Assembly (NCBI GenBank): GCA_017881345.1
Contig: JADGQZ010000279.1
Span: 1 to 37,343, forward strand
Source: Myxococcaceae bacterium
GTDB lineage: Bacteria > Myxococcota > Myxococcia > Myxococcales > Myxococcaceae
Length of the DNA: 37,343 nt
Direction of reading: 5' to 3'
The notes beneath the pieces were generated by a model that did not search any database, was not told where the DNA came from, and worked only from the letters and a program-made list of their open reading frames with translations. Of the stretch, positions 7,359-15,966 are shown piece after piece. Each line of letters starts with the position of its first letter. Position 1 is the stretch's first letter. The position numbers and the translations under genes were made by a program.

Positions 7359-8312
7359 ATGAGGAGAGGAGTCGGTTGGTTCGGCACGGTGGCGCTGACT
7401 CTCGCGCTCGGGGCCTGCAGCGGCAGCAGCAACGAGACACCGCCGAAGCCCAAGGGCGACGGAACGGTGAAGTCCGTTGCCACGGTGGTCAGCGGCGGTA
7501 CGACCTTCCGGCTGCCGTTCGACGCCGCATTGAGCCCGGATGGGAAGACCGCCTACTTCACGGCGCTGGTCGACGACGGCGCGGCGCTCCTCAAGAGCCC
7601 GGTGATGGGCGGGGCGGCGACCAAGGTGGCCGACCTGGTCGGTCCCGGCAGCCTCGACGTCACCGCCGATGGCCGCACGGTGGTGGTGGCGGACCCTGCA
7701 GTCGAGTCGAGCACGGGCGCCCTCGGTGCGCTGGTCTCGGTCTCCTCCTCGGGCGGCACGCCCGCGGTGCTCTCCGGGACCGAAGGCTCCCTCCCACGTG
7801 GGGTGGCGATCTCCGGTAGCCGTGTCGTCTTCACCGGGGTGGATCCTGCCGACGGAGTCCCCGGCGTGTTCGAGACCACCGTCGGCGGTGGAGTCACGAC
7901 CCTGCTGAAGACCGGCCTGTTCGACCCGTCCGGGGTGTCGATCGGGTCGGGCGGTGAGGTCTACGTCCTCGACGCCGAAGGCGACGGGTCGAGCACGCGG
8001 CGCATCCTCAAGGTGGCGTCGGGCGCCGGGACCGAGCTGGTGAAGGGGCTCCGCGTCGGATTCCCGTCAGGGCTCGCCATGGCCGAGAACGGACTGAACC
8101 TGGTGGTCGCGAGCACGGATCCGGCGACAGGGACCGCGCGCTTCGAGCGCTTCGGTCTCTCCGGGACCACCGCCGGCGCGCCCGTCGCGACGACCATCGG
8201 AAGCTTCGACGAGCCGGCCGGGCTCCACCGGGCCGCCCTCTCCGACACCTACGCCTACGTCGACTCCGGTGCGAGCGGCAGCGGCACCGTCTTCGTCGTG
8301 AACCCTCAGTAA
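7359..8312 (+). CDS. Lipoprotein, predicted NHL/TolB-like beta-propeller
   Basis: The ATG at 7359 has an AGGAGGG ribosome site 5 nt upstream and gives 317 aa; the longer track ORF from 7023 overlaps the previous gene and has no such site. The lipoprotein signal ends LALGAC (Cys20) and is followed by a Ser/Pro/Lys spacer. The rest is a string of beta repeats of the LSPDGKTAYFTAL, VTADGRTVVVAD, ISGSRVVFTG, IGSGGEVYVLD, MAENGLNLVVAS type, about six blades of 40-45 residues. It is probably an outer-membrane or periplasmic propeller. No catalytic motif is visible and the ligand is unknown. It sits between the HupE-like and DUF4331 genes. Confidence 0.78.
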   Translation: MRRGVGWFGTVALTLALGACSGSSNETPPKPKGDGTVKSVATVVSGGTTFRLPFDAALSPDGKTAYFTALVDDGAALLKSPVMGGAATKVADLVGPGSLDVTADGRTVVVADPAVESSTGALGALVSVSSSGGTPAVLSGTEGSLPRGVAISGSRVVFTGVDPADGVPGVFETTVGGGVTTLLKTGLFDPSGVSIGSGGEVYVLDAEGDGSSTRRILKVASGAGTELVKGLRVGFPSGLAMAENGLNLVVASTDPATGTARFERFGLSGTTAGAPVATTIGSFDEPAGLHRAALSDTYAYVDSGASGSGTVFVVNPQ

Positions 8313-8336
8313 CCGCTTTCCTCGAAGGAGAACCCG

Positions 8337-9737
8337 ATGCGTTTTCGTTCTCGTCTCATGGGCCTGGCGCTGGCCGGCCTGCTGTCTCCCCTCGTCGCGC
8401 TCGGCTCGAGCCACCGTGAAGCCCCCGCGATCTCGTTCGATCCCGCGGCGGACAACACCGACCTCTGGGCATGGATCAAGCCCGGGACGCACGACCGGCT
8501 GTACATCGTCGCGGCCTACAACCCGCTGGAGGAGCCGTCGGGTGGCCCGAACTTCCACAAGTTCTCGGACGAGGTGCTCTACGAGGTGCACATCGTGCGG
8601 GGGGTCGCGAGCCTCGCCGACGTCATCACCTACCAGGTCCGCTTCCGGACCGAGCCGCTCACCCGCGTCGACGTCGCCGACCTGTCCAAGGGCCCTGGCG
8701 GGGGCAAGGAGTTCTTCGCGCAGCTCTCGGGCGCGGTGGGCTTCCAGCGACAGACCTACACCGTGACCAAGGTGCAGGGCGGACAGTCGACGGTCATCGC
8801 CCAGGACGTTCCGGTGGCTCCTCCGAACGCCGGTCCGCGAACGTTCGCCACGCTCAAGGCGCTGGGGCTGCTGAGCACGCCGCAGAACGCGTACAACGAC
8901 GACTTCACGCAGGAGTTCGTCAAGCCGATGGGAAGCGGCGGGGCCGAGGGCACCGTGTTCGCCGGTCCACGCGACGACGGGTTCTACGTCGATCTCGGCG
9001 GCATCTTCGATCTCGCCAACCTGCGTCCCAAGGGGACGGCCCAGGATGGGGTCGCCGGGTTCAATTGCCACGCCATCGCCCTCGACATCCCCGTCACCAA
9101 GGTCGCTGCCGGCGGACAGCTGCCCACGACCAGGACGGACGACTCGATCATCGGCGTGTGGGCGTCCGCCAGCCGCCGCAAGCTGACCATCCAGCGGCAG
9201 AACGGAGCGCCGGAGTCGATCGGCCCGTGGGTGCAGGTCTCTCGCCTCGGTCTGCCACTGATCAACGAGGCGGTCATCGGGCTCCAGGACAAGGACAAGT
9301 ACAACCGGACCACTCCGGCGAGCGACGTGGCGAACTTCGCCGCGTACTTCCTCAACCCGATCATCGTCCGGGACGCCGAGGCGGTGGGCATCTACTCCGC
9401 GCTGGGTGTGGACCCGACGCCGTTCAAGACCAACCGCACCGACATCCTCGACATCATCGGCCTGAAGCAGAACGGCTACAGCGTGACCGCGATCGGCGAC
9501 GTGCTGCGCGTGGATCTCACCACCGACTCGGGGTTTCCCAACGGTCGCGTCATCTACGGCGGCACCAACCACGAGGACGACGTCACCGACGTGCTGCTCT
9601 CGGTGCTGCTGACCAAGGCGGCGTCGGGAATCAGTGACGGGGTGGACCACAACGACGCCACGTACCTGACCCGCTCGCCGTGGCTGGCAAGGCCCTGGGC
9701 CGGCTTCGACCAGGGCCACGGCAAGCCGACGCCCTGA
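8337..9737 (+). CDS. DUF4331 family exported protein
   Basis: 466 aa with a ribosome site AAGGAG before the ATG. Residues 1-23 are a signal peptide ending VALG, and the mature protein opens with the DUF4331 hallmark SSHREAPAISFDPAADNTDLWAWI. Later segments match the family pattern, including NPLEEPSGGPNFHKFSDEVLYEVHI, FAGPRDDGFYVDLGGIFDL, IIGVWASASRRK and QVSRLGLPLINEAVIGLQDKDKYN. No enzyme activity is established for this family to my knowledge. It follows the propeller lipoprotein by 24 nt and precedes the TPR lipoprotein by 17 nt, so the three are almost certainly co-transcribed. Confidence 0.9.
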   Translation: MRFRSRLMGLALAGLLSPLVALGSSHREAPAISFDPAADNTDLWAWIKPGTHDRLYIVAAYNPLEEPSGGPNFHKFSDEVLYEVHIVRGVASLADVITYQVRFRTEPLTRVDVADLSKGPGGGKEFFAQLSGAVGFQRQTYTVTKVQGGQSTVIAQDVPVAPPNAGPRTFATLKALGLLSTPQNAYNDDFTQEFVKPMGSGGAEGTVFAGPRDDGFYVDLGGIFDLANLRPKGTAQDGVAGFNCHAIALDIPVTKVAAGGQLPTTRTDDSIIGVWASASRRKLTIQRQNGAPESIGPWVQVSRLGLPLINEAVIGLQDKDKYNRTTPASDVANFAAYFLNPIIVRDAEAVGIYSALGVDPTPFKTNRTDILDIIGLKQNGYSVTAIGDVLRVDLTTDSGFPNGRVIYGGTNHEDDVTDVLLSVLLTKAASGISDGVDHNDATYLTRSPWLARPWAGFDQGHGKPTP

Positions 9738-9754
9738 TCGGGAACGAGCTCCCC

Positions 9755-11065
9755 ATGCGCATCCCGCACGCCACCTCGCTGTCGCTCTGTCTCCTCCTGC
9801 TCGGGTCGGCGTGCCGGTCCTCCACCTCACCGATCGCGGAACGTTCCCTCTCCGAGGCGCGTGCCCTGGCGCTCGCGCCCGCGGGAGGGGGCCGTCCGGC
9901 GGACCGGGAGATCCTCCGGATACAAGAAAGACTCGGGCACGGCCCGACGGCAGACGACTGGGTCCTGCTCGGCCAGGCCTGGGTCCAGAAGGCTCGGGCC
10001 TCCGGCGACCCCGGCCTCTACCTCGCCGCCGAGGGGGCCAGCACCGCGGCGCTGGCGATGGTTCCCGGCCATGCGGGTGCGCTCGGTCTCCGGGCGCTGG
10101 TGCTGCTCAACCAGCATCAGTTCGCCCGGGCCCGCGAGCAGGCGCTCACCGTCCTGGCCCGTCATCCCGAGGATCTCCTGGCGCTGGCCACGCTCTCCGA
10201 CGCGGCGCTGGAGATGGGCGACCTGCCCGCAGCCCTGGACTCTGCCCAGCGCCTCGTCGATCTGAAGCCCGGCCTCGCAGCCTACGGTCGTGCCGCCCAC
10301 CTCCGCTGGGTGACCGGCGACGTCGCGGGGGCGAAGCGTCTCTACGCCCGGGCGATCGAGGCCGGACGTGGCGCCCGGGACCCGGAGCCGGTGGCATGGA
10401 TGATCGTCCAGGCCGGCCTGATCTTCTGGAACGAGGGCGATCTCGACGGGGCGCTGGCCGGCGCGCACGAGGCGCTCACGCTGGTGCCGGAGTACGGGCC
10501 GGCGCTGGTGCTCCAGGGGCGTTGCCTCCTGGGGGCGGGAGACGACGCCGGTGCCCGTCGTGTGCTCGAGCGCGCCTACGTTGCACAGCCTCTGGTCGAG
10601 ACTGGATGGCTGCTGGCAGACGCCAGGAGGCACGCCGGCGACGGCGGCGGCGCCGAGCAGCTGGAGAACCGGCTCGTCCGTGACGGAAGGCAGGGCGACC
10701 CGCTCATGCTCGGACTCTTCCTCGCCTCGAGGCAGCGCGATGTCGCCGAGGCGGTCCGCTTGCTCGAGGCGGAGCACCGGGCGCGCCCCGGGATCGCCGT
10801 CGAGGACGCGTACGCCTGGGCACTGCTCCGCGCCGGGCGGCTGGCCGAGGCCCGCGCGTCCATCGATCGCGCCACCGCTCACGGCACGCCGGAGCCCCGG
10901 CTGCTGTACCACGCCGGAGCGATCCGGCTGGCGCAGGGAGAGGAGGAGGTGGGCATCGCCTTGATTCGCCGGGCGCTCGCCCTCAATCCCCGTTTCGACC
11001 CGGTGGCCAGCTCGGAGGCGCGGACGCTGCTCGCCGGCTCGGGACGAGAGGCTCGTCGGCCCTAG
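9755..11065 (+). CDS. TPR-repeat lipoprotein
   Basis: 436 aa from the ATG at 9755; the track start at 9680 lies inside the DUF4331 gene. The lipoprotein signal ends LLLGSAC (Cys20). The mature protein is a run of tetratricopeptide-like helix pairs, for example AGALGLRALVLLNQHQFARAREQALTVLARHPEDLLALATLSDAALEMG and EGDLDGALAGAHEALTLVPEYGPALVLQGRCLLGAGD. It is probably a periplasmic or outer-membrane scaffold. It is the last gene of the sigma/DUF4331 module. Its TAG stop overlaps the stop of the convergent lipoprotein gene in the shared palindrome CTAG. Confidence 0.85.
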   Translation: MRIPHATSLSLCLLLLGSACRSSTSPIAERSLSEARALALAPAGGGRPADREILRIQERLGHGPTADDWVLLGQAWVQKARASGDPGLYLAAEGASTAALAMVPGHAGALGLRALVLLNQHQFARAREQALTVLARHPEDLLALATLSDAALEMGDLPAALDSAQRLVDLKPGLAAYGRAAHLRWVTGDVAGAKRLYARAIEAGRGARDPEPVAWMIVQAGLIFWNEGDLDGALAGAHEALTLVPEYGPALVLQGRCLLGAGDDAGARRVLERAYVAQPLVETGWLLADARRHAGDGGGAEQLENRLVRDGRQGDPLMLGLFLASRQRDVAEAVRLLEAEHRARPGIAVEDAYAWALLRAGRLAEARASIDRATAHGTPEPRLLYHAGAIRLAQGEEEVGIALIRRALALNPRFDPVASSEARTLLAGSGREARRP

Positions 11066-11961
11066 GTCCCGCAGCGCATGCCGCAGGTACCATCCGCACC
11101 ACCGTCCGGACGGAGGCACGCACCCACGCACTCCTGGTCAACCCGGCAACGTTCCCCCTCGCGGTTGCGGCGTGCGCAGGTCCCCTCCCGACAGCTGGTG
11201 CCAGGCTCGCAGGCACCCACCACGCACGGCTGACCCTCGGAGGCCCATCGCCCGGGTGCGCAGCGGCCGCCTGCGCAGTGGTTGCCGGATCCGCACTGCG
11301 CCGTGAAGGTGCACGCCTCTCCGATCGCAACGGCTGGAACGCACGTCCGCCGCACGCAGGCGCCCGAGCACTCCGGATGGCTCCGCGCGTCCTGGCGCAG
11401 GTAGACGGCGAGCGGGTCCGTCCCCAGCTCGCAGGCGGTGGCCGGTGGCCCGGGAGCGTCGCAGACTCCGGGTTGCGTCGGCCCGAGGCCGCGGCAGCGA
11501 AGGCCCTCGCGGCACTCCAGCGCCGAGCGGCAGCGGGCGCCGGGCTCGAGCTTCCCGAGGGTGAGAGCCTCGCACGCCTCGGGGAGCGCCACGCTGGCCG
11601 GACCGATCCAGCCACATCCCTGGAGGGCAGCGACTTGCAAGTCGACGCACTCGGCGGTGCGCTTGGCGTCCAGGTCGAGACCCCCGCCGCGCAATGCGAG
11701 GGAGAGCATGCGCGTGCACTCGTCCGAGAGCGCGCGGCGGGGTGCGCCGCCGCAGCAGGCAGCGCGGCGCTCGTCCGGGAGGAGATGGAGCGCCTCGCAG
11801 AGGCGCCGGGCGCGCGGGTCCGGAGTGGCGACGGTGCCGGCGTAGACCGGCTGGACCGTGTCGTCGCCCGCCGAATCGGCGGGGGACTTCCCGCAGCGGC
11901 ACGCACCGGCGAAGAGGAGAAGCACCACCGCGCACGCCCGGCGGCGATGTGCCGGTGACAC
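11062..11961 (-). CDS. Cysteine-rich repeat lipoprotein
   Basis: 299 aa, GTG start, convergent with the TPR gene. The signal ends LLLFAGAC (Cys21, lipidation site). Residues about 50-140 hold an N-terminal Cys-containing domain. The C-terminal half has four related units beginning G-x-x-C: GARCRSALECREGLRC, GEACTFTAQCGSGNHCAGGRC, GQPCVVGACEPGTSCREGTC and GERCRVDQECVGAC. The spacing suggests small disulphide-bonded modules like those in many myxobacterial lipoproteins. It is probably on the cell surface or in the periplasm. No function can be assigned. Confidence 0.8.
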   Translation of the reverse strand: MSPAHRRRACAVVLLLFAGACRCGKSPADSAGDDTVQPVYAGTVATPDPRARRLCEALHLLPDERRAACCGGAPRRALSDECTRMLSLALRGGGLDLDAKRTAECVDLQVAALQGCGWIGPASVALPEACEALTLGKLEPGARCRSALECREGLRCRGLGPTQPGVCDAPGPPATACELGTDPLAVYLRQDARSHPECSGACVRRTCVPAVAIGEACTFTAQCGSGNHCAGGRCAPGRWASEGQPCVVGACEPGTSCREGTCARRNREGERCRVDQECVGACLRPDGGADGTCGMRCGT

Positions 11962-11966
11962 CTGGC

Positions 11967-12308
11967 TCAGCGCTCCGGCCCGACGAAGATGGGCTCGGCC
12001 AGCACCGACCGGGTGAGCCGGGTCACGTTCCCGTACCGGTTGTTGTGGTCGTCACGCAGCCGCACCGCCTCGGCCGAGCTCCGGTACGCCTCGATCGCCT
12101 TCACGCTGTCGGCGCGGTAGTGGACCACGTAGCGGATCCACCCGTCGGCGGCGCGCTCCTGCTCCTTCCACCGCGTCGCGCCGAGGAACCCGGGCTGCCG
12201 GACCACGTCCGGCATGTGGTCCGCCGCGTGCCACCGGGCCCAGGACTCCTCGATGACCGGCGCCACCTCGATCGTCACCCGGTAGACGGCGTTGGCTCGC
12301 CCGCTCAC
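11967..12308 (-). CDS. DUF4286 family protein
   Basis: 113 aa from a GTG that overlaps the cbs stop by 4 nt (GTGA). The pattern VYRVTIEVAPVIEESWARWHAADHMPDVVRQPGFLGATRWKEQE followed by YVVHYRADSVKAIEAYRSSAEAVRLRDDHNNRYG is that of the DUF4286/dimeric alpha-beta barrel group, ferredoxin-like fold. No catalytic role is established. It is the last gene of the thrB-thrC-cbs operon and probably a small cytoplasmic dimer. The link to sulphur or threonine metabolism is only positional. Confidence 0.82.
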   Translation of the reverse strand: MSGRANAVYRVTIEVAPVIEESWARWHAADHMPDVVRQPGFLGATRWKEQERAADGWIRYVVHYRADSVKAIEAYRSSAEAVRLRDDHNNRYGNVTRLTRSVLAEPIFVGPER

Positions 12309-13687
12309 ATGCGCCCCGCGAGGTACTCGATCAGGTCGATCTTCGTCACGATGGCCACCACCTGTTCGTGTTCCTTCACCACCGCCACGTTGTCCTGCGC
12401 GAACACCTCGCGCAGCCGGCTCAGGGTCGCCTCGGGGCTCACCACGCCCTGCAGCGGGGCGATCAGCGGGTCGATCAGGTCCTGGAACCCCTGCTTCTTC
12501 GAGACCAGTGCGTTCAGGAGATCATACTCGTGGATCATTCCCAGGGTGCCGCCGTGGCCGTCGCGCACCGGCATCTGGCTGATGCCGTGCTTCCGCATCT
12601 GCTCGACGACGGCGTCGATGCGCTGGCCCTTCTCCGCGAACAGGACGTGCTGCTTGCGCGAGCCGATGAGGTCCTTCACCCGGCCGGGCGACTTCTCGTC
12701 CACCGCGAAGCCGTTGTCCTTCATCCACTCGTCGCTGAAGAACTTGCTGATGTAGCTGTTGCCGGTGTCGGTCAGCACGACCACCACCACCTTGCCCTTG
12801 CCCAGCTCGCGAGCGACCTCGACCGCGACGTGCACCGCGGCACCGGAGCTGCCGCCTCCGAACAGGCCTTCCTCGCGGGCCAGCCGCCGCGCGGCATTGA
12901 AGCACTGCTGGTCGTCGACCTGGCGGATCTCGTCGATGACCGAGAAGTCGAGCGCCTTGCAGAGCATGTCCTCGCCGATGCCCTCGACCTTGTAGACGTG
13001 CGGCTCGGGCAGCTTCCCGGTCTGGAAGTAGCCCTGGTAGACGCTGCCCACCGGATCGACGCCCACGTTGCGGATGGCGGGGTTCTTCTCCTTCAGGAAC
13101 TTGCCCACGCCGGTCATCGTCCCGCCGGTGCCGAGGCCGGTGACGAAGACGTCGAGCCGTCCCTCCAGCTGTTCCCAGAGCTCGGGCGCGGTGGTGAGGT
13201 AGTGCGCCTCCCCGTTGTCGGGGTTGTGGTACTGGTTCAGGTAGAAGCTGCCTGGCGTCTCGCGGGCGATGCGCTTCGCGGTCTCGTAATAGCTCTGCGG
13301 CGAGTCGGCGGCCACGTTGGTCGGCGTCACCACCACCTGCGCACCGAGGGCCTTCAGGCGGTTGATCTTCTCGGCCGACATCTTGTCCGGCATCGTGAAG
13401 ATGCAGCGGTAGCCCTTCACCGCCGCTGCCAGCGCGACGCCCATCCCGGTGTTGCCGGAGGTGTTCTCCACGATGGTGCCGCAGGGCTTGAGCTTTCCCT
13501 CGCGTTCGGCCTTCTCGATGATGTGGAGCGCCATCCGGTCCTTGATGGACCCGCCCGGGTTCATGAACTCGCACTTGGCGTACACCGTGGCGTCGTTCGG
13601 GCCGACCAGCTTGTTCAGCCGGACCAGCGGGGTGTGGCCGATGGCCGAGAGGATCGTGGAGTGCACGTTCATGGCGCCCCCGCTCAT
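12305..13687 (-). CDS. cbs: Cystathionine beta-synthase with C-terminal CBS pair
   Basis: PLP enzyme of fold type II that condenses serine with homocysteine (or acts as cysteine synthase), 460 aa from the ATG at 13687; a second ATG at 13672 (MNVHSTIL) is also plausible. The PLP lysine is Lys49 in NPGGSIKDRMA, the phosphate loop is NTSGNTG, and GTGGTMTGVGKFLKE and GGGSSGAAVHVA are typical. The C-terminal third (about 335-455) carries two CBS domains, supporting CBS over CysK/CysM; these bind adenosyl ligands in relatives. The upstream part of the 618-aa track ORF is a shadow of thrC. It is 37 nt downstream of thrC. Confidence 0.92.
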   Translation of the reverse strand: MSGGAMNVHSTILSAIGHTPLVRLNKLVGPNDATVYAKCEFMNPGGSIKDRMALHIIEKAEREGKLKPCGTIVENTSGNTGMGVALAAAVKGYRCIFTMPDKMSAEKINRLKALGAQVVVTPTNVAADSPQSYYETAKRIARETPGSFYLNQYHNPDNGEAHYLTTAPELWEQLEGRLDVFVTGLGTGGTMTGVGKFLKEKNPAIRNVGVDPVGSVYQGYFQTGKLPEPHVYKVEGIGEDMLCKALDFSVIDEIRQVDDQQCFNAARRLAREEGLFGGGSSGAAVHVAVEVARELGKGKVVVVVLTDTGNSYISKFFSDEWMKDNGFAVDEKSPGRVKDLIGSRKQHVLFAEKGQRIDAVVEQMRKHGISQMPVRDGHGGTLGMIHEYDLLNALVSKKQGFQDLIDPLIAPLQGVVSPEATLSRLREVFAQDNVAVVKEHEQVVAIVTKIDLIEYLAGRM

Positions 13688-13724
13688 AACATTAGCCACA
13701 GACCCACGCGCCCCCGGTCCGGAC

Positions 13725-15011
13725 TCACCCTGCCGCGTGGTCCAGGAGCCAGTGGCGCAGGGCGAATGGGTCGGCCGCGAGCGGCTCGGCGCGCGACGGG
13801 CGGGCGAGCAGCTCGGACAGGGCCGGGGGAACCGCGACCGGGTGGCCCACCAGAGGCTCGACGGTGCTCTCGAACTTCGCCGGATGCGCCGTCGCGGCCA
13901 CCGCCCACGCGCCCGTCGCCCCGTCGGCCCGGAGCTGCTCCAGGACGTGAACCCCGGCGGCGGTGTGCGGACAGAAGACCTGGCCATGCCGCCGCTCGCC
14001 CTCCTGGATGGTCCGGGTGATGTCCGCGTCGGACACCGCGCGGGCCCGGAGCGCCGACCGGAGCACCGGCGGGTCGGGAAACGTCCACACCATCCGCTCG
14101 AAGTTGCTCGGATCGCCGACGTCCATCGCGTTGGCCAGCGTCGCCACGCTCGGGCGGCCACGGTAGACGCCTGAGGCCCAGAACTCGGACAGCGTCGGGT
14201 TGGCGTTGGTCGCCAGGACGATGTCCCCGAGGGGAGCGCCGATCTCCCGAGCCCAGACCGCGGCCAGCGCGTTGCCCAGGTTTCCGGTCGGCACCACGAG
14301 GTTCAGCGTCGTCCCGGAGATCCAGGCTGCGTGCGCGTGGTAGCCGAGCTGCGGGAGCAGCCGCCCGAGACTGATGCTGTTGGCCGAGGTGAGCTGGAGC
14401 GGCGCGAGCCCGGGGTCGGCGAAGGCGGCCTTCACCATCCGCTGGCTGTCATCGAACGTGCCGGCCACGCGCAGCGCGGTCACGTTGTCTCCAAACGCCC
14501 CGAGCTGGTGCGCCTGCCGGGGCGAGACCCGTCCGTCCGGATAGAGCACCACGACCCGCACGCCGGGCATGCGGTGGAACGCCGCGGCCACCGCGGCCCC
14601 GGTGTCGCCGGAGGTCGCGACCAGCACCGTCCGCGGCCGGCCGCCCGCCGGCTGGAGCCGCTGCACGCACGCGGCCAGGAACCGCGCCCCGAAGTCCTTG
14701 AAGGCCGCCGTCGGCCCGTGAAACAGCTCGAGCACGAAATCGTCCGGGCCGCGCAGCGGGACGAGCGGGGCGGGGAAGCTGAACGCCTCGGCCACCATCG
14801 CCGGCAGCGCGGGCTCGAGCCGTTCGCCCACGAAGAAGGGTGACAGGACCGCCACCGCCGCCGCTCCGAGCGACGGATCTCGCGGCGCTCGCACCTCGCC
14901 CCGGGGCAGGCGCGCCGGCACGAAGAGTCCGCCGTCCGGCGCCGTTCCCCGGAGCAGCGCGTCCGCGAGGGGCAGGTCCGCGACCCCGCCCCGCGTGCTG
15001 CCGACGTTCAC
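13725..15011 (-). CDS. thrC: Threonine synthase
   Basis: PLP enzyme converting O-phosphohomoserine to threonine. The GTG at 15011 overlaps the thrB stop (GTGA) and gives 428 aa (VNVGSTRGG...); the 779-aa track ORF adds a shadow of thrB. The Schiff-base lysine is Lys105 in FHGPTAAFKDFGARF, with the phosphate-binding loop ATSGDTGAAVAAAF. VPTGNLGNALAAVWAREIG and SANSISLGRLLPQ are classic ThrC segments. Length and motifs fit the enterobacterial-type class of threonine synthase. Confidence 0.95.
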   Translation of the reverse strand: MNVGSTRGGVADLPLADALLRGTAPDGGLFVPARLPRGEVRAPRDPSLGAAAVAVLSPFFVGERLEPALPAMVAEAFSFPAPLVPLRGPDDFVLELFHGPTAAFKDFGARFLAACVQRLQPAGGRPRTVLVATSGDTGAAVAAAFHRMPGVRVVVLYPDGRVSPRQAHQLGAFGDNVTALRVAGTFDDSQRMVKAAFADPGLAPLQLTSANSISLGRLLPQLGYHAHAAWISGTTLNLVVPTGNLGNALAAVWAREIGAPLGDIVLATNANPTLSEFWASGVYRGRPSVATLANAMDVGDPSNFERMVWTFPDPPVLRSALRARAVSDADITRTIQEGERRHGQVFCPHTAAGVHVLEQLRADGATGAWAVAATAHPAKFESTVEPLVGHPVAVPPALSELLARPSRAEPLAADPFALRHWLLDHAAG

Positions 15012-15934
15012 CCCACCACCGCCGCAGCCGGAGCCGCGACGGGGGAGATCCACACGTCGCAGTCGATGAACGCCCCCCGGAACGCCCGCTCCATCGCCGC
15101 GGCGATGCGCTCCGACCGATCCTTCGTGCACCAGGCGAAGACGCTCGGGCCGCCGCCGGAGATGCTCGCGCCGAGCGCACCCTCCTCGAGCGCCGCGGCC
15201 TTCACCGGCAGAAAGCCGCCCACCAGGGGCGCACGGAGCGGCTCCACCAGCACGTCGCGCAGCCCGGCCCGGATGCACTCCAGGTCGTTCCGGTAGCAGC
15301 CGGCGAGGACCAGGGCGAGGTTGGCGCTCTGCTCCACGAACTGTGGGAGCTCGAACGGCAGCCGGAGCACCGCCCGCGCGGTCTTGGTCTCGAGGATCTG
15401 GTGCGGATGCACCAGCACGCAGGTCAGGCCGTCCGGGACGGGGATGGAGATGAGACGGTGGTGCGTGGCCAGCGCCAGTCCCCCGAGGAGCATCGGGCCC
15501 ACGTTGTCCCCGTGCTCGGCCCCGCTCGCCGCCGACTCGCCGATCATCGCGCACTGGTAGAGGACGTCCATCGGCGCTGGCTGCTCGAGCACCGCGCTCG
15601 CCGCGACCAGCGCCGCGACGCACGAGGCCGCCGAGCCACCCATGCCAGAGCCGAGCGGGATCCCCTTCTCGATCGTCACCTCGAACCCGTGGGTCAGCCC
15701 CAGGCGTCCGCGGAGCGCGAGCAGCGCGCGACCCGCGGTGTTCTTCTCTGCGTCCAGCGGGAGCCCGCTGACCACGCCGGTGATGCCGGCGATTCGCACC
15801 TCGGCCGCGTCGATTCGCTGCACCGTCACCCGGTCCACCGGTCCGACGATGGCGTGGCCGAGGATGTCGAAGCCCACGCCCACGTTCCCCACGGAGGCGG
15901 GAGCAGCAGCGGTGGCCCGAGTCAGCCGGTTCAT
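15008..15934 (-). CDS. thrB: Homoserine kinase (GHMP family)
   Basis: Phosphorylates homoserine for ThrC. GHMP-kinase motifs are visible: APASVGNVGVGFDILGHA near the N-terminus, the ATP loop IPLGSGMGGSAASCVAAL, and GASISGGGPSVFAW near the C-terminus. I chose the ATG at 15934 (MNRLTRATAAAPAS, 308 aa), which lies 8 nt after a TAGGCT -10-like element; the ATG at 15940 is the alternative. The track start (TTG at 15967) would overlap the first codon of the divergent amgK and is unlikely. It is the first gene of thrB-thrC-cbs-DUF4286. Confidence 0.93.
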   Translation of the reverse strand: MNRLTRATAAAPASVGNVGVGFDILGHAIVGPVDRVTVQRIDAAEVRIAGITGVVSGLPLDAEKNTAGRALLALRGRLGLTHGFEVTIEKGIPLGSGMGGSAASCVAALVAASAVLEQPAPMDVLYQCAMIGESAASGAEHGDNVGPMLLGGLALATHHRLISIPVPDGLTCVLVHPHQILETKTARAVLRLPFELPQFVEQSANLALVLAGCYRNDLECIRAGLRDVLVEPLRAPLVGGFLPVKAAALEEGALGASISGGGPSVFAWCTKDRSERIAAAMERAFRGAFIDCDVWISPVAAPAAAVVG

Positions 15935-15966
15935 GGACATCGAGCCTAGTGCTACCCTTGTCGTCA
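15935..15966. promoter_or_regulatory. Compact divergent promoter between thrB and amgK
   Basis: Only 32 nt separate the chosen thrB ATG (15934, minus) from the amgK ATG (15967, plus). On the plus strand TACCCT (15953-15958) ends 8 nt before the amgK ATG. On the minus strand TAGGCT (15948-15943) ends 8 nt before the thrB ATG. Both fit TAnnnT -10 elements with nearly leaderless transcripts; neither gene has a convincing Shine-Dalgarno. No clear -35 was found. Confidence 0.45.
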
